The notes under the pieces are model-generated. The model had not been told where the DNA came from. It ran no database searches and worked only from the letters and a program-made list of their open reading frames with translations. A stretch of DNA of 64,000 bases from the NCBI GenBank assembly GCA_947247005.1, contig OX365944.1:25953501-26017500 (forward strand). Direction: 5' to 3'. Source of the DNA: Spisula solida (lineage: Eukaryota > Mollusca > Bivalvia > Venerida > Mactridae). How positions within the stretch are numbered: position 1 is the stretch's first letter; every line of letters starts with the position of its first letter. Both the position numbers and the translations under genes were made by a program. Shown piece after piece: positions 1-11,500 of this stretch.

Positions 1-967
1 ACAGTAAAACAATATATTTTAAAATTGTATTTTCGCCCATATCCATTGCAGCACCTCTAAACTTTTATATATTTGCGTTTATTATTAAGTTTCTTGTTTA
101 TTGTGTAAGAACAAGATAAAGGGTGTTGAAAAATGCGTGTATTGGTTATTTCCACTTATTGCATTATGATACATGTAGTAACTGCAGTTTTGCCGAGGCA
201 TAACGTAAGTAAACTAGTTAAATCGATCTGTTGGAACTATTAATTTCCTTGTGAGATTGAGAACGTCGTGTTGTAGGTTATTAACTGTATTGCATCGGTG
301 ACAGATAACATTGCAAGATAGAGTTTATGCTTCGAAATGTATGAATACCAAAATAACATTTAGATAATTTAAATCATTACAGTGAACTAAAAATCAACCA
401 CTAGTTTGTACAACACAAACATTTATATTTTATTATGTAACTCAGAGTGTTGCATGTTGCAACCACAGATGATGTGTTCTGTTCACACATTGAATGATTT
501 ATGGGTAACAAAACAGGCACATTATTGCCATCAGCTGGACTATTGTCTTAAATTGCTGATAAATTGTTCCGAAATTGTATCGCCACGTTTGTGAATAATT
601 TCCCAACAGTGTAATACTCTCATTTGCATGCGTTTCGTGGTGATGCAAATTCAAAATCAATTTTCTTAAGGTGAAACTTAACTTGGTATGAAAGGATGAT
701 GATAATAGTGTCAAACCGATCTAAATTCCTTCGTCACTTTTATTGTTCTTGGTTTGTTTTGAATTTGACTCTTTTCTGTCCTGTTCTGTGTATACGTGTT
801 TGTCAGTGTAATAAACAAAAACTGCGCAAATGAGCAGGTGTCAACTAAGGTTCATATTGTGAATATTTTTACAAAAACTACCACACATTGTATAAAATGT
901 GTAAGCGCCTCGTCCCGGTCTCTATATATGGGTAGTCCGAGAAAGACGCGAACATTTATTTTTAATC

Positions 968-1600
968 CCCCGCACCAAAGTGGGAAAGGATTATAGGAAT
1001 GGTCTCCGTCCGTGCGTCCGTCCGTAACAAAATTGTGTCCGCTCTCTAACTTTTAAATGCCTTTGCCGAATTGCATGAAACTCATACCAAATATGTAACT
1101 AATAAAGACGACGTGCAGGACCCACATTCAAATCATACCGGTTCAGGGTCAAGGTCACAAAGCAAGGTCAAAGGTTTGAATCTTACATTTGTTTCCGTTC
1201 CATAACTAGTTAATGCCTGGGCCAAATTGCATGAAACTCATTCCAAATGTATAACTAATAAAGCTGACATGCAGAACCAACATCTCGACCATGCGGGATC
1301 AAGGTCACAGTTCAAGGTCAGAGGTTTAAATCTTACATTTCGTGTCAACTCCATAACTTTTTAACGCCTGCACCGATTTGCATGAAACTGATACCAAATG
1401 TGTAACTAATAAAGATGACATACAGAACCCTCATTCCAACCATGCCGGTTCAAGGACAAGGTCACAGTTAAAAGGTCAAATGTCTGAACCTTACACATCC
1501 CGTCCGCTCCTTAATTGTTAACGCCTGGGCCAATTCGCATGAACTCATTGCAAATGTGTAACTTATTAGGCACTTTCACTGTTCATTAATGCGGCGGGGG
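968..1600. repeat. 154-bp tandem repeat beside a CCGTCCGTCC run
   Basis: Four imperfect copies of a unit of about 154 bp start near 1,050, 1,205, 1,358 and 1,513. Each carries an 'aatgcctgggcc...gcatgaaactcat' core and an 'aaggtcacagttcaaggtca' tract. The array is entered through 'cccccgcaccaaagtggga' and a CCGTCCGTCC stretch, and exits at 'gcggcgggggattatagcc'. This type of array is a familiar mobile or tandem repeat of bivalve genomes (from general knowledge). It is non-coding. Confidence 0.75.
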
Positions 1601-2220
1601 ATTATAGCCGTCTTTTGGACTGCCTTGTTACTATTATATTGTCGTATAATGTATCGTGCCAGCTGTAGATCTGACCGGCATACACATATGACGAAAAGGA
1701 CGTTATTCCATTAGTTTAAGCAACAGTTGTTACTTTGGATTTAGGATAACGTCGGCAAACACTCATCCTTCAAACTATACTGTTGAAGTTTCGATAGACA
1801 TATGACATCTTTCTTAAAGGTCCAATAAAATATTATGTTGTATACCTATTACGTAACAAGGATTCTGATTGGCTAAGACGGCCTGCACGAGAGGTATATA
1901 TATTTTAATATACACCTCCCGAAACCGAGACTGGGGTGGATATAACTGTTTTATGTCGTGACGTCATTTCCTGCGACATTCCAAACAACGTAACGTGCCG
2001 TTAATAAATACGGAAAGAATGATAAATTTTATTTTTGTTAATAAATATGTGAATACTCTCTCATACATATACATAATAAGAGCATTGTTAGCTAATACAT
2101 TTGAAGAGTCGTCTTTTGTTTCTATTTCATACACTTTCCTGAAGAGAGACTGAGGTTGTTATAATTTGAAACTAGTCAATAGGTTTTATTTCCTTGACTT
2201 ATGGCTTGGTATATTATATA

Positions 2221-2353
2221 ACAGTTGTCGACTTATGTTTCGATGAATGTGATGTTAAGTTGACCTTCAAAAAGTGATATTGACCTCTGACTTCGTCATC
2301 GGTCAATATCACTTTTTTCAGGTCAACACAACTTCATATTCTCATCAACATAA
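2221..2353. repeat. Long imperfect hairpin, copy in unit A
   Basis: Near-palindromic segment. The left arm includes 'gacttatg...aagttgacctt' and 'aaaagtgatattgacc'; the right arm has the complements 'ggtcaatatcactttt', 'aggtcaac' and 'cataagtc'. The loop is about 15 nt around 2,288-2,300. It looks like a small inverted-repeat element. Equivalent copies lie at 6,973-7,109 and 16,709-16,845. Confidence 0.7.
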
Positions 2354-2497
2354 GTCAATAACAGTATAATGTACACTACCTTTACATCTTCAATACATCT
2401 GACATAAAATCACAGTCTGATAACTGTATTCGTGGTTAGTGCGTGCTCATGATTTAATTACTTCACATCAAAACTCGTGTCGTCCATACTTTATTTA

Positions 2498-2668
2498 AGA
2501 AATAAAAATCTGTTCGCGTTTATTGTCTGTGAATAAAACACGGGCAGGAGTTCGGATGCGGAAAAATTTAATCACGAGTGCGTAGCACGAGTGATTTAAT
2601 TTTCCGTATCCGAACGAGTGCCCGTGTTTTATTCACCGACAATATACAAGAACAGAGTTTTTATTTCG
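2498..2668. repeat. 171-bp near-perfect palindrome (MITE-like)
   Basis: Arms 'aataaaaatctgttc' and 'gaacagagtttttatt' enclose nested pairs such as 'aataaaacacgggc/gcccgtgttttatt' and 'aaatcacgagtg/cacgagtgattt', with a tiny loop near 2,582. It lies in the approximately 700-bp stretch (2,492-3,193) that is missing at the matching point of the 4,869-7,578 block and of unit B. It is either a mobile-element insertion in unit A or a loss from the other lineage. Confidence 0.75.
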
Positions 2669-5600
2669 ATTCTAAATACGATAATATCCCGCACTATTTA
2701 ACTGCGCGCATTCCATTTTCACTCATTTGACATTGAACATAATTCCACGCTGAAATTGAGTGGCTTATAAGCTGGTACAATTACCTCCCTCGTTAATGAA
2801 AACGACTTTCGTAATTTTCTGAAGGAAATACCACATTTTAAACATTGAAACAATTTTAATAACACGAGTATATTGTATCTATTTCATAAAATGAAAAATA
2901 TAAATGAATTGATTATCAGAAGCTTTAATAAAACTTGGTTTCTAGAGTATATTGGAGTTCCTAAAAATAGATGCGTCATAGCTGTAACACTGGATTCTCG
3001 TGCAACTCGCTTTGTCATCGTGACTCGTAGAAAATTTTACTATAAAGTTTACGTTCATTCATTAATAAATATGTCACGTGATACTGGGCGTAAATAGAAA
3101 CAGCCAATTTGATAGGTATGTTTTATGGGGGTAATGATACATTGTTAGGTCCGCTCTATATTTAAACGATTAATCCGCAGATCGTGTTAGAATATACGTT
3201 AAATACAGGAACATAATCAATGATTTCTCGAATAAATACGACATTGTACAGTTAAAGGTCATATAAGAGACTAATTGTAATGTTTCATATTCGCAAGAAA
3301 ATCACGCGACTCCTAACGATGTGGAAATGACTGTTGCACAGTGATCAATTCCACCGCTCTTTTGTTATATTGCATACTAATCGCAATCAAGTAACACCAT
3401 CACGGTTTTTCTCAATGTTTTTCTTAATGTATTTATTATGTTGCATAAAATTATCATTTACATACAAAACGCACTGTACTCAATCATTGAATAACTTTAA
3501 AATAATTGAAATAGCTCTGGTACTGATAGCACTCTGACGTTGATTATGTTGAAATCAGACCCGAAATGCTACACATTACTGAATTATTTATCGTACAAGT
3601 TTACAAATTGACTTGTTGATTAAGATAAGGATATTGCATGTGAAACTGTGGTTTGATTGCACATTTCTTTATTATTTTCTTTTGAAGACATGATATCCCC
3701 TCCACTTTCAACGTTCCGTAGATAACTTAATGACGCCCGGTATCTTCATCCGAAATAAACACTTGGTGGTGATTGCACTCCGGTGGCTAATCAAATATTG
3801 TAAGTGTTCGTGCTGCGCAGTTTTGATTGTATGTTTTAACATGCGCTGTAGAGCTACTGTAATATCTTTGTATATAGTATCAAATCAAATTGTATTAGCA
3901 TTTAATTAAATACTGCAATGTTCCCTTATTAATCAACATAAAGTAAACTGCTGGTACTGTTTTGGAAACTTTGTTTCACATCGGATTCTGTTAAAACAAG
4001 AGACTCTGAAATAGATGAACAGATGCGATAAACTAAAAATAGTGACTGGTTTGTTTTAATGTGCCTTACATGTTTTGCCCAATGTCTTATTTCTAAGGTG
4101 GTGCATTAAAAGCTTTTCTGTTTTTACATGCTCCTGTAGTTCTACGACACACTAGTATACCGAATAATATTGCTATATTTATACAGATTCTCCTGCAAAC
4201 CAGTATCTATAGGCTAACCTTCAGTATTCGGCTTAATTTGAATTGCTGGTACGCACGTTTCTTACAAAATATTCCAATATATCGTTGATTTGCGCGCATA
4301 TCCATAAGTTGCAGTGTAGTTATATTTAAATAGTTGATTTTTTCGTTCAGTTGTGTGTTGGGCATTGTGTCGTGTAATGGTGGCCTGTGTTTGTTTATGT
4401 TTTCATTGCTCGGCGCTCCCTTCCCTACCGCTTTTTCACTATATTTTTATCAAATAGATTGATGGATTTGGTTGATTACTTATTCCTGTTTGTTCAACAA
4501 TGTATGGAGAGTGAGTGTTGTTTATACGATTCCAATTTATTATTCATTAGCCGAATCAACATAAATATTTCTCAACAATAAAACATTATTGTGTGAAACG
4601 AATAGATACTGACCGGAACATAAATTAATGCTATAAAATGTTGCCATTACAATCGTGTTTGTTTTTGTCTAATTCATAACTTAAAGCTCGTGTTCCGTAG
4701 AAGTGGATGTAGCATAATCTCTTGATTGGAAGCCAGGGGCCCGTATCCTAGACACATTTAAGCTAAGATCGGACTTTTCCACAGATTATTGAGAGCATAC
4801 AGGGTAGACACAAACTTGTTCATACTGTGAAAATGGTTGTTTATGAATGTACTTACTGTCATAATTTGTTAAATGTGTTATTGCACGGGTCTTCTAATTA
4901 AACTTTTTCCCTTGAGCACTCGACCGCTAATTCCGTGCATTGGAAATACAGTAAAACAATATATATTAAAATTGTATTTTCGCCCATATCCATTGCACTA
5001 TCCCAAGCACCTCTAAACTTTTATATATTTGCGTTTATTATTAAGTTTCTTGTTTATTGTGTAAGAACAAGATAAAAGGTGTTGAAAAATGCGTGTATTG
5101 GTTATTTCCACTGATTGCATTATGATACATGTAGTAACTGCAGTTTTGCCGAGGCATAACGTAAGTAAACTAGTTAACTTGCCGAACAGTAATCGATCCG
5201 TAGGAACTATTAATTTCCTTTTGAGATTGAGAACGTCGTGTTGTATGTTATTAACTGTATTGCATCGGTGACAGATACATGTAACATTGCAAAATAGAGT
5301 TTTTGCTTCGAAATGTATGAATACCGAACTAAAGTTTGGTAATATTCGGTGCCGATTAAATTGCTTAACCGGCGCCCCCGTCCTGCACAATGCTCCCTAG
5401 AGCAACTAGCTAATATTTCATACTTGTGAACGCACGACAGTTCTGAGCTCGGAGGTAGATGCTATATTATGCAGTTAGACTGGTGCGATTATGTTCTATT
5501 GTCACCTTGAAGCATACGTCTCGACTAGTTTCATCTCATTATATGGTACCTCTCGATTAGCATTTAAGTGCTATACTTAAAGTACTAACCGTGCGAGATT

Positions 5601-6485
5601 AATAACCACACAAACATGCATTCCTGAGGTAGTCAATGCTTTGTATTTGCGTTATGTAGGGTTATTAGTTTAATTATTGCAAAGTAACATATGAAAGGTA
5701 AGCCCTTCAGTACAGATGATGTTCTATGTACATTCAATTACGTAATTTCAAATCGACAATATCATGTACAACAATAGGAAGCGTCTGCTGGAAATAGACA
5801 TGCTATTTATTCACGCAGTCGAACCCGTGTCATAAGTCACTTGAAATTATACAATCGGCCACCATTTTCAATTCACCCGAATTTTACAACGAAATGTAAA
5901 TGCTTTTAAAAAGCAACCACTAGTTTGTACAAAACAAAAACAATATATTTTATAATGTAACTTAGAGTGTTGCATGTTGCCACCACAGATGATGAGTTCT
6001 GTTCACACATTGAAAGATTTATGGGCATTAAAACAGGCACATTATTGCCATCAGCTGGACTATTGTCTTAAATTGCTGATAAATTGTTCCGAAATTGTAT
6101 CGCCACGTTTGTGAATAATTTCCCAGCAGTGTAATACTCTCGTTGTTATGCGTTTCGTGGTGATGCAAATTTAAAAGCAATTTTCTTAAGGCGAAAATTA
6201 ACTTGGTATGAAAGGGTGATGATAATAGTGTCAGACCTATCTAAATTCCTTCATCACTTTAATTGTCTTGGTTTGTTTTGAATTTGACTCTTTTCTGTCC
6301 TGTTCTGTTTATACGTGTATGTCAGTGTAATAAACAAAAACTGCGCAAATGGGCAGGTGTCAACTTAGGTTCATATTGTGGATATTTTTACTAAAACTAC
6401 CAAACATGGTATAAAATGTGTAAGCGCCTCGTCCCGGTCTCTATATAAGGGTAGTCCGAGAAAGACGCGTACATTTATTTTTAAT

Positions 6486-6895
6486 CCCCCGCCACAAAGT
6501 GGGAAATGATTATAGGAATGGTCTCCGTCCGTGCGTCCGTCCGTAACAAAATTGTGTCCGCTCTCTAACTTTTTAATGCCTTGGCCGATTTACATGAAAC
6601 TCATACCAAATATGTAACTAATAAAGGCGACGTGCAGAACCCACATTCGAATCATGCCGGTTCAGGGTCATGGTCACAAAACAAGGTCAAATGTTTGAAT
6701 CTTACATTCGTGTCCGTTCCATAACTGTTTAATGCCTGGGCTGAATTGCATGAAACTCATACCAACTGTGTAACTAATAAGGACGACGTACGTAACCCAC
6801 ATTCTAACCATGCCGGTTCAATGTCAAGGTCACAATGCAAGGTCAAAGGTTTGAATTTTACATTTGTGTCCGTTCCAAAACTATTTAATGCCTAT
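6486..6895. repeat. 154-bp tandem repeat, shortened copy in the inserted block
   Basis: Same family as 968-1,600 but only about two and a half units. It breaks off at 'aatgcctatcc' and joins directly to 'atacactttcctgaagagag', which in unit A lies about 600 bp further on. Confidence 0.75.
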
Positions 6896-6972
6896 CCATA
6901 CACTTTCCTGAAGAGAGACTGAGGTAGTCAATAGGTTTAATTTCCTTGACTTATGGCTTGGTATATTAAATA

Positions 6973-7109
6973 ACAGTTGTCGACTTATGTTTCGATGAAT
7001 GTGATGTTAAGTTGACCTTCAAAAAGTGATATTGACCTCGTCATCGGTCAATATCGCTTTTTTCAGGTCAACAAAACTTCATATTCACCTCAACATAAGT
7101 CAATAACAG
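6973..7109. repeat. Long imperfect hairpin, copy in the inserted block
   Basis: Same element as 2,221-2,353, with the same arms around 'aaaagtgatattgacc' and 'ggtcaatatcgctttt'. The loop is shorter: about 4 bp of the 'tctgacttcg' loop region is lost. Confidence 0.7.
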
Positions 7110-8016
7110 TATAATGTACAACAACTTTACATCTTCAGTACATCTGACATATAATCACCGTTTTCGTGGTTGGTGTGTGCACATGATTTAATTACTTCGC
7201 ATCAAAACTCGTGTCGTCCATACTTTATTATACGTTAAATACAGGAACATAATCTATGATTTCTCGAATACATACGACATTGTACATGTCATGTAGGTCA
7301 TATAAGAGACTAAGTGTAATATTTCATATTCGCAAGAAAATCACGCGGCTCCTAACGATGTGGAAATGACTGTTGCACAGTAATCAATTCCACCGCTCTT
7401 TTGTTATTATTGCATACTAATCGCAATCAAGTAACACCATCATGGTTTTCCTCAATGTTTTTCTTAATGTATTTATTATTTTGCATAAAATTATCACTTA
7501 CATACAAAACGCGCTGTACTCAATCATAGAATAACTTTAAAATAATTGAAATAGCTTTGGTACTGATAGCACTTTGACATAAGTGGATCATTACTGACGA
7601 ATGTTTTCTTATCGATTACTTTTTTTGCTAAGTAGTGTTGGCATTTCTTTAAACGGTATTGTGTTGTTTCCTTGAGAAATTAGTGTTATTACTTATTAAT
7701 GGTCGCAAAGATGTTGAACATTGAAATATAAGATTTATAATTCTACCGTTCTGCTCTTTTTCGGACTCGCTTGGTAGCTGTGATGTATTAGACATTGCTT
7801 CTATACACAATCTATAATTATTGGAAGCAGGTAAAAGTTATCACATCGGTGTAACTGGTGTCGAGGTTAATTAATAGAAGATAGTGAGCTTTCTGAATCA
7901 ACATAATGCACATATTGAACTTATTTGATTTTTATAATACACCATGACTGTTGTACAAATTGATACAATTATCATGTCCTTAAAAAACTCTCCGAACATG
8001 TACGGTACATAATCTA

Positions 8017-8583
8017 CACTTTGAAAACGCAACATTTACACTAATATAGCTTATACGTATGCATGTACGTATTTACCCATTGCTCAGCAAATATGCGTTT
8101 AATTTTGCTGAAATATTCAACATTTCTAGCTAAGATATCTGGCATGACAATCAAATTCATTTCATTTAGCTATGATAGGACCTTTGCAACCACAAAAAAC
8201 AATGACGACATAATTAAAAGCATAGTTGGGGCCGTGCGTTTTTCTGCGTTTTTCAGATTGTTAAAGCTGATGTGTACTTATTTGTCGGATAAGGTTCGTA
8301 AACCAGTGTCCGTGCTTATCATGAAGACAGAAAAAAGCCAAACAAAGACAAATACAAAGCTCAATTTAGATTTAGAAAAGTTCAAATTTATTACTCAATC
8401 CCTATCCAGAATAACTTCCCCTTGATTGTAAAATTAGAAGTATTTTTCAGTAGACTTGAAATTTAGCGTTTTTAAACGTAAATACCACTACTTTGCGGAG
8501 TGGTAAACCGTCTTTTTTGTGTTTTCAATCCATGGGTAGCCAATAACACGCACACAAAATTTAGTCTTCAAAGCCACCCAGTG
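8017..8583 (+). mobile_element. CACTGAGCGG inverted-repeat element, short and damaged copy (unit A)
   Basis: The element is flanked by TA on both sides. The left end 'cactttgaaaacgcaaca' has lost 7 bp of the terminal repeat. The right end reads 'cttcaaagccacccagtg'. At 567 bp it is shorter than the 800-bp full copies. The matching copy in unit B (19,461-20,039) keeps the complete left terminus, so the insertion predates the A/B duplication. A 120-codon open frame inside (8,063-8,425) is not intact in other copies. Confidence 0.8.
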
Positions 8584-11500
8584 TAGAAAAGGGTTGAGAA
8601 AATCAAATATATTTTGGGAACTGGTGGAGTATTTACAATTTACAATAGTACATGTAGCTCAATGTGTTGGCACATCATTAGGAGCTATTCATACATTTGC
8701 CAGGCATATTACAAAAAATAGGACGATACATATAGTTTGGGTACCCGTATCTGCTTTGAGACGCCAGCACATATGCCTTTGTAAACACTGGTTCATTTTA
8801 TCACCCATGCGACAGATCCATAAACAAATATGGGCTAGCAAAGACAGAACAAAAGTATGCATTGCAAAACAATTCATGGACGCCAGTAGAAATGTACACA
8901 TTTTTCCATAAAAAAGTTTCTACCATTTAATTTGATGTATAAAATGGATAATGGGTTAATGCCAAGCTTAACAAAAGTAAATTTCTTCAGCAATTGAAGA
9001 AATACTCCAACAATCGCTGCCAAGCCAAATATTAAAGGATGACACGCTATTGCAGAGCAATTGGCCTCCATCTGCAGCAGCCATTAACCCGAATTTCTGA
9101 GAAGCGTGAAGGTTCCTGAGTTTTCCGACTATTCTTATTTGTCAAGAATTGTCACTTGTGATCTTCATTTGTTTCAAACGACTCTTAAATTGCATAGTCG
9201 GAAAAAATATGAAATACGTTAAGATCTCGGTTTGTCTCATGTCCAGTATATGCACAGTGTACCTAGGAATGATAACAAAATCGCATTTTAATAAAGGAAT
9301 AACAGAATGAAACTTCGCATATATCTATCGGAGATAAATACTGCAATGGGAGCAAAGGCTTGTTTCATTAGTATCTATCAAGGATAAATTGTTATGGGCT
9401 TAGTTGCATTCCATTACTGTTGAGGACCCAAGTACGTACCAACATCTTGACACCAGTTAGTGGATGACAAAGCAAGCTGTTAGGTGAGAGCACTGTGTTA
9501 TGATTCTGAATATTTGTGAGGGACATGAGTCATTGCGAAATATGTGTTCTGTTAACTGATATACTGTTATGTTTTGAGTTTCTCCCCGTGCCATGATACA
9601 CTTACGGACTTTGAAAACGCACCACTTTTTAGGGATTTGTGTTTTTTGTTTGAACTATTTAGCTGACTTTGTATAAATGAAATGATGTTCCTGGTTAATA
9701 ACCTTGTCAGTAGAAAATATCTGACACGTGTTGTACCATGCAATCTATAAGTGGTAACCACGTAGCCAAATCTCATTTTTCGCTCGTAGATCTCGCGTGG
9801 ATAAAAATATCCGAACTGTGTGAATGTATATTTGTACATGATACATAAACATGCAAAAAAATCACATTTTCAATCATCTAAAAGCATTAGTTGGCATGTC
9901 AAGTTCACCAGAAAATGATGTCTCTAGAGGTGTGTCGTTTTCGCCTGATTTCATTTTCATGACATAACAAATATTCGTCCACATGAACCCTTTATGAATA
10001 CTGGCACCTTCACTGGCCGACCAAGGCAGGATAAAAGGCCTAAAACGGCTATTTATACGGATGAATTAATGCGCATGGGTATGCAAAATACGTTTGATAT
10101 TTTCTAAAATACATTTTCATTTAGAAGAGTTCGCCAGTTTGTGTTCAATCTTACGTCAAAGACGTTCTTCAATATTTAGCCGTTCCCTTCTTGTGACACT
10201 ACGTCCTGTAACAACGATATTAGCTTTAGACATCATGATAATATTCATTCGCATAAAGTACGGAAAATAATCATTTTTATGGACGAAAAACATGCCAATG
10301 TGATGGATACTCCAGTTTTATCCTCAGATTTTGCTCTCATTGAAAAAAGATGGCATGCTGTTACAAAGACATGTCCACGGGTGAGTGCCGATACTCGATC
10401 TACCGGCGAGCTTCTCCAAACGTTTGTCCATGAATGGTGGAACATTCCCTCAGCAGCAAATTTAAAATTTGATGTTGTTTATGAGTAGCCGTTGTTGTGA
10501 ATGCACCACTAACAAATCGTTATACACAAACTACTTAATTGTAAATTTGGCATTGGAGACATGAACACATCGATGTCACGTGACTTTGCTACTTTGTTCA
10601 CTTTTATTATAATATTTTGCTAGTCGATTAAATATACAATAAGCATTTTATTACCAGTTTTTGTTTTAAATTAATATTGTTTACTATATATTTGCGTGGT
10701 TTGCATAAGTTGTTCGTTTTCAAAGTCTTTAAGTGTACAGAAACGTTTGCCATTATGACCGTACAGCTTAATTTGCAAGTAAAATATCCGTTTGTGACAC
10801 ATACTGCGACATGAAAGTTTTTGAGTGTGATGTAGTGCGTCTATAAGAACAACATTTATATAACTAGCAGTGTCTCTGAAGATCTCCTGATATATAACAC
10901 TACTTTACTTTGGTACTCAAACCTGCATATTAACACAATGTTACTTAATGGCAGATTATGTCAATTGTCTACAATATCACCTGTTACCTCTTGTGACATG
11001 CATTACAGCTCACAAACATTCTTACATTATCAACACATGAGTTGTTGATATATTATGTAATAAATAGTTTAAGTGATGCATTTACCACATTAGCTGCATT
11101 AACCTTGGCTGACAATATCGCTACACCTTAACCGATGCAATAAAATGAACAATTATTCATTTCGAAAATTCCTTGATGGTTAACCTCGTGCCAAGAGGCA
11201 TATAATCTATTCGTGTTACCTTTTGTTTACTGCTGGATAAAAATAATGTTATTGTTAGTTGAATAGTGAGTACCAAACTATTGTTCTACCAAACACGTTT
11301 AGATCTATAGTAGAGCATTAACGCTACATTTACACACCCTTTAGACTTTGTCTTACATGTTTTGGAACTGCTCCATATAGAATTACAAAGGCTTTTTCTG
11401 TAAATGGTGAACGAAACGACCAAAAAAAATTGTTATTATTTGTGTCGTGTGCCACTTAGAGGCTAATTGACTCCGTACATGGCATGTTTTTGTCATTCAT

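Larger units (their letters stand above)
4869..7578. repeat. 2.71-kb near-identical copy of the start of unit B, inserted in unit A
   Basis: The block matches 14,605-17,314 at a constant offset of 9,736 bases, with a single mismatch seen (7,499 T versus 17,235 A) and no indels. Its left edge coincides with the unit boundary ('aaatgtgttattgcacgggt'). Its right edge stops abruptly at 'agcactttgac'. The flanks at 4,866 and 7,579 correspond to 18,842 and 19,009 of unit B, so the block replaces about 166 bp of unit A. Everything around it is several percent diverged, so the block is much younger than the A/B duplication, or is an assembly artefact. Confidence 0.85.

Noticed and set aside
5013..5390. 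Identical 125-codon frames at 5,013-5,390 and 14,749-15,126 (minus)
   Set aside because: They begin at TTG rather than ATG, and their identity is explained by the young 2.7-kb duplication. The homologous part of unit A at 1-360 is altered by indels, so there is no sign of coding constraint.
8063..8425. 120-codon frame inside the element at 8,017 as a possible transposase
   Set aside because: It has no DDE/D-type motifs and is far too short. Related copies show frameshifts, so at most it is a remnant of coding sequence.
10279..10488. 69-codon ATG frames at 10,279-10,488 and 21,630-21,839, conserved between units A and B
   Set aside because: The two copies differ by six amino-acid changes and only about four silent ones, so there is no sign of purifying selection; no family is recognised and no splice context is seen.
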